NCBI GenBank assembly: GCA_963976875.1
Contig: CAXBML010000002.1
Location: forward strand, 147,028-211,027
Source of the DNA: Berkiella_A sp963976875
GTDB lineage: Bacteria; Pseudomonadota; Gammaproteobacteria; Berkiellales; Berkiellaceae
Reading direction: 5' to 3'
Length of the DNA: 64,000 nt
The notes below the pieces were generated by a model. It was not told the origin of the DNA. It made no database searches and was given only the letters and a program-made list of their open reading frames with translations. Shown here in pieces: positions 44,439 through 53,236 of the stretch. Position 1 is the stretch's first letter, and each line of letters starts with the position of its first letter. A program made the translations under genes and the position numbers.

Positions 44439-44787
44439 GCTGCTCCAAAATTATTGGTCGGGTTTTATTAAGAATAGTCAATTCAGATGTGATTGCGAGT
44501 GGTGTTCAAGCATTAGAAGTTATTTGGACGACTAATTTGCTGAGGTTTTAAAACTGTGCTGAAAATTAGGAATGAAGCTGAAACGGCTGAAATTTGAAAA
44601 GAACCCAATAACATCCCAATAAGATATAGTATATAGACCTAAACATTAGCTATAGGCAATGTTATGATAGCAACTTACAAATACAGATGTCAGCGTAGAG
44701 ATCTTTGCGCGAGTCAGATATGCGAAAGAGTGTATGTGCGTCTTATGATTAAATTTGAGTAAAGTACCCGTGTTAAAGAAAAAGAAT
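44439..44787. other. 349-base intergenic region, divergent promoters expected
   Basis: AT-rich DNA between the divergent protease and pcnB genes. I find no gene, repeat or convincing -35/-10 pair. TATAGT near 44627 and TATGAT near 44663 are the best -10-like strings on the plus strand, but without good -35 partners. Confidence 0.4.
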
Positions 44788-46146
44788 ATGATTAGTGGAT
44801 TAATAAAGAAAGCCAAGTCACTCGTTAGCAAAAAAACGGCGGATATGGCTTTGTCACCTCAGAGTGAGCCGCGCACTATTTTGCGTAAAGATCATAGTAT
44901 TTCCAGAAAAGATATTAGTGAGAATACCTTAAAAGTACTTTATCGATTAAAGAAGCATGGTTTTCAGGCTCACCTTGTGGGTGGAGGGGTGAGAGATTTA
45001 CTGCTCAAAAAGCACCCTAAAGATTTTGATGTGGCAACGGATGCCTCGCCAGAAGAGGTGAAACAAATTTTTTCTAATTGTCGCTTAATTGGTAAACGTT
45101 TTAGATTGGCTCATGTACATTTTGGCAGAGATATTATCGAAGTCGCCACATTTAGGGGGCAGGTTAAAACAACACATGTGGACGCAAAGCATTCCAAAGA
45201 AGGCATGATCTTAAGAGATAATGTATATGGCACCATCAATGAAGATGCTTGGCGACGAGATTTTACGATCAATGCGCTGTATTACAATATTGCAGACTTT
45301 AGTGTGTTGGATTTCACTGGGGGGATGAAAGATCTCAATGATCGCAGAATTAGAATGATAGGAGATGCTGCAACACGTTTTACAGAAGATCCTGTGAGAA
45401 TGCTTCGAGCCATTCGTTTTGCCAGTAAATTGGATTTTCATCTGAGTAAAGAGCTCATTAAACCTATTCAAAAACTCAATGGTTTAATAAATCATGTTCC
45501 ACCAGCTCGTTTATTTGAAGAAATGATTAAAATGTTTCATTGTGGAGCGGCAGATAAAGCATTTGAGTCACTGTTACAATATGAGCTATTTGAACCATTA
45601 TTCCCTCAAACGTACCATTGCATACAAGATAGCAAGTACCCAACAAAATCACTACTCAAAGAAGTCTTTCAGTCTACAGATACCAGGATAAAGCAAGGTA
45701 AAACAATCACCCCTGTTTTTATTGTTGCGGCACTTTTGTGGCACCCTATATTAAAACGTGCTGAAATTGATATAAAGAATGGCACAAAATTATATCCTGC
45801 CAGGCTCAAAGCCGTTGAATCTTGCTTATCAGAACAACTGAAAAAAATCAGCATGCCCAAACGAATCTCTTTTGGGGCACGTGAGGTGTGGTTACTACAA
45901 TTGCGAATGTTTAATCGACATGGCAAAAGGCCAGAACGATTGATGCAAGAGCCTCGTTTTAAAGCGGCTTATGATTTTTTATTGCTCAGAGCAAAAGCAG
46001 GAGAGCCTGTTAAAGAGTTGGCAGATTGGTGGGAAGCATATTTCGAAGGCAATGAAGATGAACGGCGAAGATTAATTCGCCAGGTTTCTTCTGGTGGGCC
46101 TAAAAAACGGCACCATAAGCGGAAGACAGCTGAAGATGCAGGTTAA
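44788..46146 (+). CDS. pcnB: poly(A) polymerase I
   Basis: Adds 3' poly(A) tails that promote RNA decay. Nucleotidyltransferase core: HLVGGGVRDLLLKKHPKDFDVATDA with the metal-binding Asp pair, then RRDFTINALYYN and RFTEDPVRMLRAIRFASKL. A basic C-terminus follows (GGPKKRHHKRKT). I start at the ATG at 44788 (MISGLIKKAKSL), which places the conserved ISRKDISEN at the same distance as in E. coli. An open TTG start lies at 44755. The basic tail overlaps the FolK start by 11 bases. About 452 residues. Confidence 0.93.
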   Translation: MISGLIKKAKSLVSKKTADMALSPQSEPRTILRKDHSISRKDISENTLKVLYRLKKHGFQAHLVGGGVRDLLLKKHPKDFDVATDASPEEVKQIFSNCRLIGKRFRLAHVHFGRDIIEVATFRGQVKTTHVDAKHSKEGMILRDNVYGTINEDAWRRDFTINALYYNIADFSVLDFTGGMKDLNDRRIRMIGDAATRFTEDPVRMLRAIRFASKLDFHLSKELIKPIQKLNGLINHVPPARLFEEMIKMFHCGAADKAFESLLQYELFEPLFPQTYHCIQDSKYPTKSLLKEVFQSTDTRIKQGKTITPVFIVAALLWHPILKRAEIDIKNGTKLYPARLKAVESCLSEQLKKISMPKRISFGAREVWLLQLRMFNRHGKRPERLMQEPRFKAAYDFLLLRAKAGEPVKELADWWEAYFEGNEDERRRLIRQVSSGGPKKRHHKRKTAEDAG

Positions 46147-48280
46147 TAGAGTCTTTATTGGTCTGGGTAGTAATTTAGAAAATCCAACTCAGCAGATAAA
46201 GCAAGCTATTATTGAAATATCGGCTTTGCCGAATATTGAGCTAAAGCAAGCATCAAATTTATATCAATCTTGTGCTATTGGACCTAAGCAGCCAGATTAT
46301 ATCAACGCTGTTATTGCGTTAGAAACAACCTTATCTCCAATAGAATTATTAGATGCGCTACAAAGAATAGAACAAAAGCATTATCGTAAACGCGAGATCA
46401 AATGGGGTCCTCGTACTTTAGATTGTGATATTTTATTATATGGGCAAAAGCATATTCAATCTCAGCGGTTGACTGTGCCACACCCTGAAATGAAAAATAG
46501 AGATTTTGTTATGATTCCTTTGTCTGAAATAGATAAAGATTTAGTCTTTCCAGATAATTCGCCTATAAAACAATACCTCAAAAAATTCGATCGTTCTCAA
46601 ATTCAAATTCAAAAGCAACAACCGGTAGGAGTATTTAAAGATATGGCAGTTGTCGATTCCCTCACTCAAAGTGCTCAAAGAAGTGTTTTTGCAAAGCAAG
46701 ATGAGCGCAATCAAGTATGGCGCAAGTTAGCGCAGCTGAAAGAAAATTCAAAAAATCAGGAAATATTAGATTATTTTGAAAGCAATCCTAAGCGGGCAGA
46801 AGATTTTTCTTTGCAGGTTGGAGATTTGTATTTAGATTATTCTAAAAATTTTATTGACGAAGATATTCGTAATGCTTTGGTAGATTTAGCCAAAAGTTAT
46901 GATGTGCCTGGGGCAATATCCCAGTTGTTAAGTGGTTATCCAGTGAATACCACAGAGCAGCGTTCTGCTTTACACTCAGCATTGCGCGTCGATGCAAAAG
47001 CGAAAGCGAGTATACAGGTAGGTGATAAAGATATCGTGCCTGAAGTTTTAGAAGAAAGGCAGAAGCTCAAAACATTTGTAGACAAGTTGCATGCCCGTGA
47101 ATGGGTGGGCGCAACAGATAAACCAATTACAGATATCGTGAATTTTGGTATTGGCGGTTCTGATTTAGGGCCTAAAATGGTGGTCGAGAGCTTGCAGCCG
47201 TATTGTTCTAAAAATATCAATATCCATTTTGTGGCTAATATTGACCCAGTCAACTTTGATAATGTGGTTGAAAAGCTTAATCCAGAAACAACTTTATTTG
47301 CGTTATCTTCTAAATCTTTTTCAACCCAAGAAACATTAAGCAATGCAACTTTAGCGCAAAAATGGCTGGAGAGACATTTACACAGCAAAACATTCCCACA
47401 ACACTTTATTGCGATCACAGCTAACCCTGCAAGAGCGATTGCATGGGGTATTGCAAAAGAAAAAATATTAAGCTTCTGGCCTTGGGTCGGTGGGCGTTTT
47501 TCAATCTGGTCTAGTATTGGGTTTTCGGTTGCCGTCGCTTTAGGGGGGGATAACTTTGACTCATTTTTGCAGGGAGCAAATGAGATGGATCGGCATTTTG
47601 CTGAAGCGCCGCTGGAGCAAAATATGCCAGTCATCATGGCTTTAATCGGTATTTGGTACAGAAACATATGTAATGCTCCGACGCATGCCATATGCCCTTA
47701 TAGTTATCTTTTACGAAGCTTCCCTGCTTACATACAACAGCTAGATATGGAAAGTAATGGAAAGTCAGCGCAACCAAATGGGGATGCCACCCAAGTACAA
47801 ACTGCTCCTATCATTTGGGGGGGGGAGGGCACTAACGCTCAGCATGCTTTCTTTCAATTATTACATCAAGGCCATCATCTTGTGCCGCTTGATTTTATTT
47901 TGGCTAAGAAATCTAGCAGTGCGCATAAATCTGCACATCAACAATTAATGGTCAATTGTTTGGCTCAAGCTAAAGCATTAATGGAAGGTGACCAATGTCG
48001 AGATAAAAATCAACCTGGATTCGAGAAAATGCCAGGCAATAAGCCTAGTAATATTTTACTGTTAGATGAGATATCGCCTAAAGCTTTAGGGCAACTGATT
48101 GCTTTATATGAGCATAAGGTTTTTGTACAAGGGGTGATTTGGCAAATCAATTCTTTTGATCAGCCAGGTGTAGAGTTAGGGAAAAAATTAGCTTCAACTT
48201 TGACAGACATTTTGCAGAATAAAAAGAATGTGCAGTCGCTTGATGGCTCAACAGAAAAATTGCTTAAAAATATCTTATAA
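46136..48280 (+). CDS. folK-pgi: fused HPPK (FolK) and glucose-6-phosphate isomerase (Pgi)
   Basis: One uninterrupted frame of 714 codons. Residues about 1-160 are 6-hydroxymethyl-dihydropterin pyrophosphokinase: VFIGLGSNLENP and KREIKWGPRTLDCDILLYG with the two Mg-binding Asp. Residues about 170-714 are phosphoglucose isomerase: FWPWVGGRFSIWSSIG, the catalytic Glu/His in GGEGTNAQHAF, and INSFDQPGVELGKKLA with the active Lys. Both halves look intact. At the joint, AGGAG (46627-46631) precedes an in-frame ATG at 46643, so a free 545-residue Pgi (E. coli 549) could also be made. In Pseudomonas the order is pcnB-folK-panBCD-pgi-acs; here panBCD is gone. Confidence 0.9.
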   Translation: MQVNRVFIGLGSNLENPTQQIKQAIIEISALPNIELKQASNLYQSCAIGPKQPDYINAVIALETTLSPIELLDALQRIEQKHYRKREIKWGPRTLDCDILLYGQKHIQSQRLTVPHPEMKNRDFVMIPLSEIDKDLVFPDNSPIKQYLKKFDRSQIQIQKQQPVGVFKDMAVVDSLTQSAQRSVFAKQDERNQVWRKLAQLKENSKNQEILDYFESNPKRAEDFSLQVGDLYLDYSKNFIDEDIRNALVDLAKSYDVPGAISQLLSGYPVNTTEQRSALHSALRVDAKAKASIQVGDKDIVPEVLEERQKLKTFVDKLHAREWVGATDKPITDIVNFGIGGSDLGPKMVVESLQPYCSKNINIHFVANIDPVNFDNVVEKLNPETTLFALSSKSFSTQETLSNATLAQKWLERHLHSKTFPQHFIAITANPARAIAWGIAKEKILSFWPWVGGRFSIWSSIGFSVAVALGGDNFDSFLQGANEMDRHFAEAPLEQNMPVIMALIGIWYRNICNAPTHAICPYSYLLRSFPAYIQQLDMESNGKSAQPNGDATQVQTAPIIWGGEGTNAQHAFFQLLHQGHHLVPLDFILAKKSSSAHKSAHQQLMVNCLAQAKALMEGDQCRDKNQPGFEKMPGNKPSNILLLDEISPKALGQLIALYEHKVFVQGVIWQINSFDQPGVELGKKLASTLTDILQNKKNVQSLDGSTEKLLKNIL
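46627..46645 (+). promoter_or_regulatory. internal Shine-Dalgarno and ATG before the Pgi half
   Basis: AGGAG at 46627-46631 with an 11-base spacing to ATG 46643-46645, in frame with FolK-Pgi. From this ATG the protein has normal Pgi length. It is probably the ancestral pgi translation start retained within the fusion. The spacing is longer than optimal. Confidence 0.5.
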
Positions 48281-48295
48281 AAAATGTTCTTTAAG

Positions 48296-48329
48296 AGCAG
48301 CCTTTACATTGAAATAAAGGCTGCTTTTT
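48296..48329 (+). terminator. Rho-independent terminator after folK-pgi
   Basis: Perfect 11-base stem AGCAGCCTTTA/TAAAGGCTGCT, an 8-base loop, then TTTT. It begins 16 bases after the stop. Confidence 0.92.
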
Positions 48330-48362
48330 ACAAACTTCAACTAAACATATGATAGGCTTGAA

Positions 48363-48656
48363 TTAATTGCCAGTTAATAAGTTTGTTGTTGTTGGTAATA
48401 AATGATGTGCTACTGCATTAGAGATTAATCCACCAACTGCTGCGCCAGCTGCGCCGCCAATAACACTACCCACTAAGCCTTCAAAACCAGCCATTTTGAA
48501 AGTAATCATTTTTGAGCCTGTATTCCAGCCTGCACCAAACCCTGTGTATACTCCAAAATAAGTAGCCACATCAGAGAAGCTAGCTTGTAATAAAGGCTTG
48601 TTTAAATCAGTACCACCAGATACTACATTCACTTCAGTTAAATTTAATTGACGCAT
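48363..48656 (-). CDS. double-glycine leader peptide, bacteriocin/microcin-like precursor
   Basis: 97 residues from the ATG at 48654-48656, with GAGG nine bases upstream on the minus strand. The first 15 residues, MRQLNLTEVNVVSGG, form a textbook double-glycine leader of the type cut and exported by C39-peptidase ABC transporters. The mature part would be about 82 residues, beginning TDLNKPLL. It ends in a Gly/Ala-rich hydrophobic helix (VGSVIGGAAGAAVGGLISNAV, a glycine-zipper pattern), as in class II bacteriocins and microcins. A GTG five codons earlier is a possible longer start. No immunity or transporter gene is adjacent in this window. Confidence 0.72.
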   Translation of the reverse strand: MRQLNLTEVNVVSGGTDLNKPLLQASFSDVATYFGVYTGFGAGWNTGSKMITFKMAGFEGLVGSVIGGAAGAAVGGLISNAVAHHLLPTTTNLLTGN

Positions 48657-49009
48657 AGTTCCATACCTCACACTACGTTTTCCATTTTAAAATTATGTAT
48701 TCTTTAAATTGTTATTTTAGGAATACAACGGCGTACGAAAGCAATGTACCCTATGTTTTGTACTCTCGTCAAAAAAACAGCACTTATCCACAGTTATTTG
48801 GAAAAGTGTGTAACATAAAAAAATATTATGTTGTACCGCAAATGTTTGTAACTGTTTGATATTAAAAAAGCTAAATTATTATTGTATTTTTGTTAATTGA
48901 CTATTGTAAGTGTGGTAACAAAAAACTGGGGCGCAATATTTCTGGCATGGTATTAAAGCGTGTACAATATTTGACATAGGGATCATAGTTATTAATTTAA
49001 AGGGATATT
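48657..49009. other. 353-base AT-rich region between the peptide gene and acs
   Basis: It must hold divergent promoters for the peptide and acs. A consensus DnaA-box string TTATCCACA is at 48784-48792. TTGACA at 48971 would start RNA almost at the acs ribosome site and is not convincing. No gene or repeat is seen. GGGAT precedes the acs ATG. Confidence 0.4.
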
Positions 49010-50962
49010 ATGTCAACGATTTCATCTGATCATATAAAGCTCAAACAACAGTCTTGCACAGTGAATAAGTCGTTAGACAAAAATACATATGAAAAAATGT
49101 ACCAGGAATCTATTGAGCAGCCTGATAAATTTTGGGCCGACCAGGCCCGAGGCTTTGTTACTTGGCAAAAAGAATGGGATGAAGTTTCTAACTATGATTT
49201 TAAGCAAGGTCATATTCAATGGTTCACTGGCGCAAAACTTAATGTCAGTGTGAATTGCTTAGATAGACATTTGCTAAATGACAAAGATCGTGTTGCCCTA
49301 TATTGGGAGGGTGACTGTGGACATAGACGTCAAGAGATGACGTATCAGGCACTATATGAACAAGTTTGTACCTTTGCGAATACGCTCAAAAAGCTCAAAG
49401 TGAAGAAAGGGGATGTTGTTTGTCTTTATATGCCAATGATCCCTCAAGCAATAGTCGCCATGTTGGCTTGTGCACGGATAGGCGCTGTTCATTCGGTTGT
49501 TTTTGCTGGATTTTCTGCTCAGGCGCTTGCGCACAGAATTGCGGATGCGCAGTGTAAATTTATTATTACGGCAGATGATGCTATTCGAGGTGGAAAAACA
49601 ATTGCGCTTAAAGAGCAAGTTGATCAAGCTTTAAAAATATACCCTATCACTGCAAAAATTTTAGTCGTTAAAAACAGTGGGCGTAAGCTCAATATGCAAA
49701 GTAGAAGGGATTATTGGTATCACTTGGTTTCTAGAAATGTACCGAAACAGTGTGCGCCTGAATGGATGGATGCAGAAGATCCTTTGTTTATTTTATATAC
49801 TTCCGGCTCAACGGGGCGCCCCAAAGGCGTTTTGCATACTCAAGGTGGTTATTTACTTTATGCCGCGATGACGCATCAGTATGTGTTTGATTATCAAAAA
49901 GAGGATATTTACTGGTGCAGTGCTGATATTGGTTGGATCACAGGGCATACCTATAGTGTTTATGGGCCCTTGGCAAATGGGGCGACCAGTGTGATTTATG
50001 AGGGAGTACCGACGGGGCCAGATCCTAGCTTGGTTTGGGAGATGGTTGATCGGTATCAGGTTAGTATTTTTTATACCGCGCCAACAGCGATACGAGCGTT
50101 AATGGCACATGGGGACAAGCCATTAGAAAGTAGTAAACGTTCAAGCTTAAGAATATTAGGGACAGTCGGGGAGCCAATTAATCCAGAGGCATGGCGGTGG
50201 TACGCTCAGAAAGTAGGGCATAATCAATGTTGGATAGTAGATACTTGGTGGCAAACCGAGACGGGTGGAGTTATGCTGGTGCCTTTGCCAAATGTGGGTA
50301 CGCAAAAGCCTGGCTCTGCGGGACAGCCTTTTTTTGGGGTTGTGCCTAAAGTGGTGGATGAGCAAGGTAAAATTTGTGGTCAAATGCAGAAAGGCGCATT
50401 GGTGTTAACCAGAAGTTGGCCGGGTCAAATGCGTACAGTCTATCAAGATCATGCACGTTTTATGCGTACATATTTCTCTCAATATCCAGGACAATATTTT
50501 TCCGGAGATAGCGCTTATCAAGATACTCAAGGAGATTATTGGATTTCGGGTCGGATGGATGATGTGATTAATATCTCAGGCCATCGTATTGATACCGCAG
50601 AAGTGGAAAGCGCATTAGTTTTATTACCTAAAGTCAGTGAGGCGGCAGTGATAGGTGTACCACATGCCATCAAAGGTGAGGGACTGTATGCTTTTGTTAG
50701 TTTGAATGAAAATGAAGCTTGGAATGAAAGTTTAGAAACTGAATTAAAGCAGCAGGTGGCCAAAGTCATCGGAAGGTTTGCTTTGCCAGAAGTAGTTCAG
50801 TGGGCACCTTCGTTGCCTAAAACGCGTTCAGGAAAAATTATGAGGCGTATTTTAAGGTGTATAGCACAAAATAATTTAGATCAGCTTGGAGACGTGTCGA
50901 CTTTAGCGGATTCGAGTGTTATTGCGCAATTAGTGGAATATGCGCCTCATGCTAAAAATTAA
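49010..50962 (+). CDS. acs: acetyl-CoA synthetase
   Basis: ANL-family enzyme making acetyl-CoA from acetate and ATP. Core motif YTSGSTGRPKGVLHTQGG near residue 262, WCSADIGWITGHTYSVYGPL, the hinge region SGRMDDVINISGHRIDTAEVE, and the C-terminal acetylatable Lys in LPKTRSGKIMRRILR. 650 residues, normal. In Pseudomonas an acs gene also follows pgi, so this continues that conserved order. Confidence 0.95.
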   Translation: MSTISSDHIKLKQQSCTVNKSLDKNTYEKMYQESIEQPDKFWADQARGFVTWQKEWDEVSNYDFKQGHIQWFTGAKLNVSVNCLDRHLLNDKDRVALYWEGDCGHRRQEMTYQALYEQVCTFANTLKKLKVKKGDVVCLYMPMIPQAIVAMLACARIGAVHSVVFAGFSAQALAHRIADAQCKFIITADDAIRGGKTIALKEQVDQALKIYPITAKILVVKNSGRKLNMQSRRDYWYHLVSRNVPKQCAPEWMDAEDPLFILYTSGSTGRPKGVLHTQGGYLLYAAMTHQYVFDYQKEDIYWCSADIGWITGHTYSVYGPLANGATSVIYEGVPTGPDPSLVWEMVDRYQVSIFYTAPTAIRALMAHGDKPLESSKRSSLRILGTVGEPINPEAWRWYAQKVGHNQCWIVDTWWQTETGGVMLVPLPNVGTQKPGSAGQPFFGVVPKVVDEQGKICGQMQKGALVLTRSWPGQMRTVYQDHARFMRTYFSQYPGQYFSGDSAYQDTQGDYWISGRMDDVINISGHRIDTAEVESALVLLPKVSEAAVIGVPHAIKGEGLYAFVSLNENEAWNESLETELKQQVAKVIGRFALPEVVQWAPSLPKTRSGKIMRRILRCIAQNNLDQLGDVSTLADSSVIAQLVEYAPHAKN

Positions 50963-51115
50963 TTTTTATGAGATTCAAGCTTAAAATTTTAGTATACTTG
51001 GAGCGACTGCTATAAGTTGCTTTTTAGGCTCATTATGAGTCAGGCTATTATAACTAGATGCAGAGCGAGCCATAAGAAGCACGCGTGTGTATTAACAAAG
51101 GTAGGATTTTGATTC

Positions 51116-51658
51116 ATGACAGAAACAAGGCTCATTAAAAAATATCCCAATAGAAGATTATATGATACCGCTATCAGTAGTTACATTACTTTAGAAGATG
51201 TGAAGCGCTTGGTCATGGATAAAGTACCGCTTAAAGTTATAGAAGCGAGAACACAGTCCGATATTACGCATAGCACTTTGTTGCAGATAATTTTTGAGCA
51301 AGAAGAAACAGGGCCGCCACTATTTTCTACAGATTTATTGCAGGAAATGATTCGGTTTTATGGCGACTCCATGCACAAAGTTTTTGGGAAAATGTTTGAG
51401 CAAGGGATGAAATATTTTTCAGAACAACGAAAAAACTGGCAGTCCGACTTAATGGGTGAAGATAGACAAAAAGATCATTCTGATGACCCGGTAAAATTTA
51501 TGGCTCAGTTTACCCACAATAATGTTAATCAGTGGCAGCAATTTCAAGAGATGTGGTTGCAAAATTTTCAGGGATGGGCTGCTTCCAGTCGCAATCTCAA
51601 AGAGTCAGATGTCGTGCCTGTTGAGCTGACGACGGAGCAGGTGGGGCAAAGCGATTAA
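51116..51658 (+). CDS. phaR: polyhydroxyalkanoate synthesis regulator PhaR
   Basis: DNA-binding PHB/PHA repressor that also coats granules. N-terminal domain IKKYPNRRLYDTAISSYITLEDVKRLV and the following VIEARTQSDITHSTLLQIIFEQEE are diagnostic. The C-terminal part (FSTDLLQEMIRFYGDSMHKVFGKMFEQGMKYF) is helical, for granule or phasin-type binding. 180 residues. No phaA, phaB or phaC is in the window. Acetyl-CoA from the adjacent acs would feed PHA synthesis. Convergent with the next gene. Confidence 0.92.
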   Translation: MTETRLIKKYPNRRLYDTAISSYITLEDVKRLVMDKVPLKVIEARTQSDITHSTLLQIIFEQEETGPPLFSTDLLQEMIRFYGDSMHKVFGKMFEQGMKYFSEQRKNWQSDLMGEDRQKDHSDDPVKFMAQFTHNNVNQWQQFQEMWLQNFQGWAASSRNLKESDVVPVELTTEQVGQSD

Positions 51659-51667
51659 CTTTACCCA
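51642..51667. terminator. imperfect hairpin across the phaR and downstream stop codons
   Basis: TGGG.AAAG pairs with CTTT.CCCA with a small bulge, and the loop carries the TAA of phaR, with the opposing gene's stop in the right arm. No U tract, so it is weak as a terminator. Confidence 0.25.
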
Positions 51668-51966
51668 TGTCCTAAAATAACGTTCCAAAAAGTAGTTAGT
51701 GCTTTTATAAAGCCTGCTTCTGCCATGTGGGGGTTAATATTCCCAGTTATTAACAGAGCAACTTGTAACCAGCTCATGGTGGCGGCAATAATTAAGGTGA
51801 TAATTCCTAATCCCAGTCCCAATAATGCAAAATTCCAAGATATACTTAGGACTTGCAAGTAGAGCAAGGGAGATAGGGCTGGGTAAATGTTTGCCAACTG
51901 GAAAGAAACGGCACATAAAAGTGTCGTTGCAATGATAAGTAGTGCATAAGCACTTATAAACTTCAT
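51661..51966 (-). CDS. small unknown inner-membrane protein
   Basis: 101 residues with three hydrophobic segments (about 5-25, 40-72 including LGLGLGIITLIIAATM, and a shorter one near the end). No known motif. The N-terminus MKFISAYALLIIATTLLCAV could be a membrane anchor or signal. It stands alone between phaR (convergent) and the nitroreductase. Coding status rests on hydrophobic pattern and placement. Confidence 0.6.
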   Translation of the reverse strand: MKFISAYALLIIATTLLCAVSFQLANIYPALSPLLYLQVLSISWNFALLGLGLGIITLIIAATMSWLQVALLITGNINPHMAEAGFIKALTTFWNVILGHG

Positions 51967-52059
51967 AAAATCTGTCTTGTAACTTCATCTTGTGGTTTTT
52001 AACCATTATACCGTGGCCCGGTAAGTGCTATCAAGCTGACTACTTGATGTTACATCACC

Positions 52060-52797
52060 TTATTCGTGCCATTGGTTAAAAATATCCGAGCTCTCTCTTT
52101 CTGTCCTGTATTGATTCACAGGGTCAGACCAGTCGGCATATCCCAAAGCCATACCACATACTATGTGAAATTTTGGTTTGATACTTAGAGTGGAGCGAAT
52201 GATATCAGGGTACTCTGAAAGCGAAGCTTGTGCGCAAGTTTCTAAACCGCAGCCCCGAGCAGCTAACATCACATTTTGAATAAACATGCCCATATCCATC
52301 CATGAACCCTTGCACAAATTTTTGTCTATATAAAAAATGAGTCCTATGGGCGCACCAAAAAAAGAGTAGTTTTTATACCACTGTGCCTTTCTCTTTTCCG
52401 TGTCTGAATAGCTAATATTCAGCGCACCATACAAAGCTGATCCACAAGCTTTGCGTCTGGTTTTATATGGCTCAGGCCACTCGGAAGGATAATACTGGTA
52501 ATCTGGGTTTTCTGCTTGCTGTATTTCTCGAGCATGTATGATTTGATTTGAGATGAGCTTTTGTGATTTTGGTCCGAGAACATCTATATGCCAAGGTTGT
52601 GTATTGACACCAGAAGGCGCCCATTTTGCACAATCAATTATCCGTGTAATGATTTCATCACTCACGGGTTTATTTAAAAACGCCCTGACAGAACGCCTGT
52701 CTCTTATTATAGAAAGAATGTCAGCTGCAAGCGGCGTTTTTAATGTATTGCTATCGACCTTGTTTTTCACGAACTTCTGCAAGCGTTTTGCAATCAA
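52060..52797 (-). CDS. nitroreductase-family FMN oxidoreductase
   Basis: Nitroreductase fold with IRDRRSVRAFLNKPVSDEII and AKWAPSGVNTQPWHIDVLG at the FMN site, MDMGMFIQNVMLAARGCGLETCAQ in the middle, and CGMALGYAD near the end. The closest types are NfsB/PnbA-like reductases of quinones or nitro compounds; the true substrate is unknown. 245 residues if the ATG at 52797 is used, which overlaps the dksA 3' end by 47 bases in another frame. A GTG nine codons in would reduce the overlap. Confidence 0.85.
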   Translation of the reverse strand: MIAKRLQKFVKNKVDSNTLKTPLAADILSIIRDRRSVRAFLNKPVSDEIITRIIDCAKWAPSGVNTQPWHIDVLGPKSQKLISNQIIHAREIQQAENPDYQYYPSEWPEPYKTRRKACGSALYGALNISYSDTEKRKAQWYKNYSFFGAPIGLIFYIDKNLCKGSWMDMGMFIQNVMLAARGCGLETCAQASLSEYPDIIRSTLSIKPKFHIVCGMALGYADWSDPVNQYRTERESSDIFNQWHE

Positions 52798-53236
52798 TGC
52801 ACATTGATGCAGTTGGACGAGCCTCTAAGCGACGGATGCCGATTTCAATACCGCATTCATCACAATAGCCATAATCACCATTGTCAACAAGCTGAAGGGC
52901 AGCATCAATTTTATTGATTAGCTTGTACTCTCTATCTCTTGCGCGTAATTTTAACGCAAAGGTTTCTTCCAAGGTTGCTTGATCGCTTACATCAGAGGGG
53001 ACTTCAGCCAACGTTTTCAAATCTGAAATTGTTTCGTCACCGCCTTGCATTAAAGCATTTTTCCATAAGGTGAGTAGCTTGCGAAAATGCGCTAATTGCG
53101 CTTTACACATATACTCTTCATCTGGCCCGGCTTCATAAGGCTTGACGCCATATGATAGTAGAGTCTGCGTTGTCTTTGGTGCCTCACCTGAGCCTAGATT
53201 GTCTTGTGTTGTACCACCTGGTTTTACATCTGCCAT
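52751..53236 (-). CDS. dksA: RNA polymerase-binding transcription factor DksA
   Basis: Binds the RNA polymerase secondary channel and, with ppGpp, adjusts rRNA and amino-acid promoters. Coiled-coil region about 45-110 with the tip acids in EVPSDVSDQA. The C4 zinc finger is YCDECGIEIGIRRLEARPTA...CIDC. An extra about 30-residue polar N-terminus precedes the usual start. 161 residues. AGGAGGGTGCC precedes the ATG on the minus strand. The rRNA-type promoters at the right end of this window are expected targets. Confidence 0.95.
   Translation of the reverse strand: MADVKPGGTTQDNLGSGEAPKTTQTLLSYGVKPYEAGPDEEYMCKAQLAHFRKLLTLWKNALMQGGDETISDLKTLAEVPSDVSDQATLEETFALKLRARDREYKLINKIDAALQLVDNGDYGYCDECGIEIGIRRLEARPTASMCIDCKTLAEVREKQGR

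Noticed and set aside
46936..47691. Long open frame on the minus strand inside pgi
   Set aside because: It lies fully opposite conserved Pgi codons; the translation is low-complexity with no motif, an antisense shadow.
48784..48792. TTATCCACA as part of a replication origin
   Set aside because: A single consensus DnaA box with no cluster, no dnaA/dnaN/gidA neighbours and no AT-rich 13-mers in array; probably chance or a local regulatory site.
48971..48998. TTGACA...TAATTT as the acs promoter
   Set aside because: Transcription would start about five bases before the ATG, cutting off the ribosome site; the real promoter is probably further upstream.
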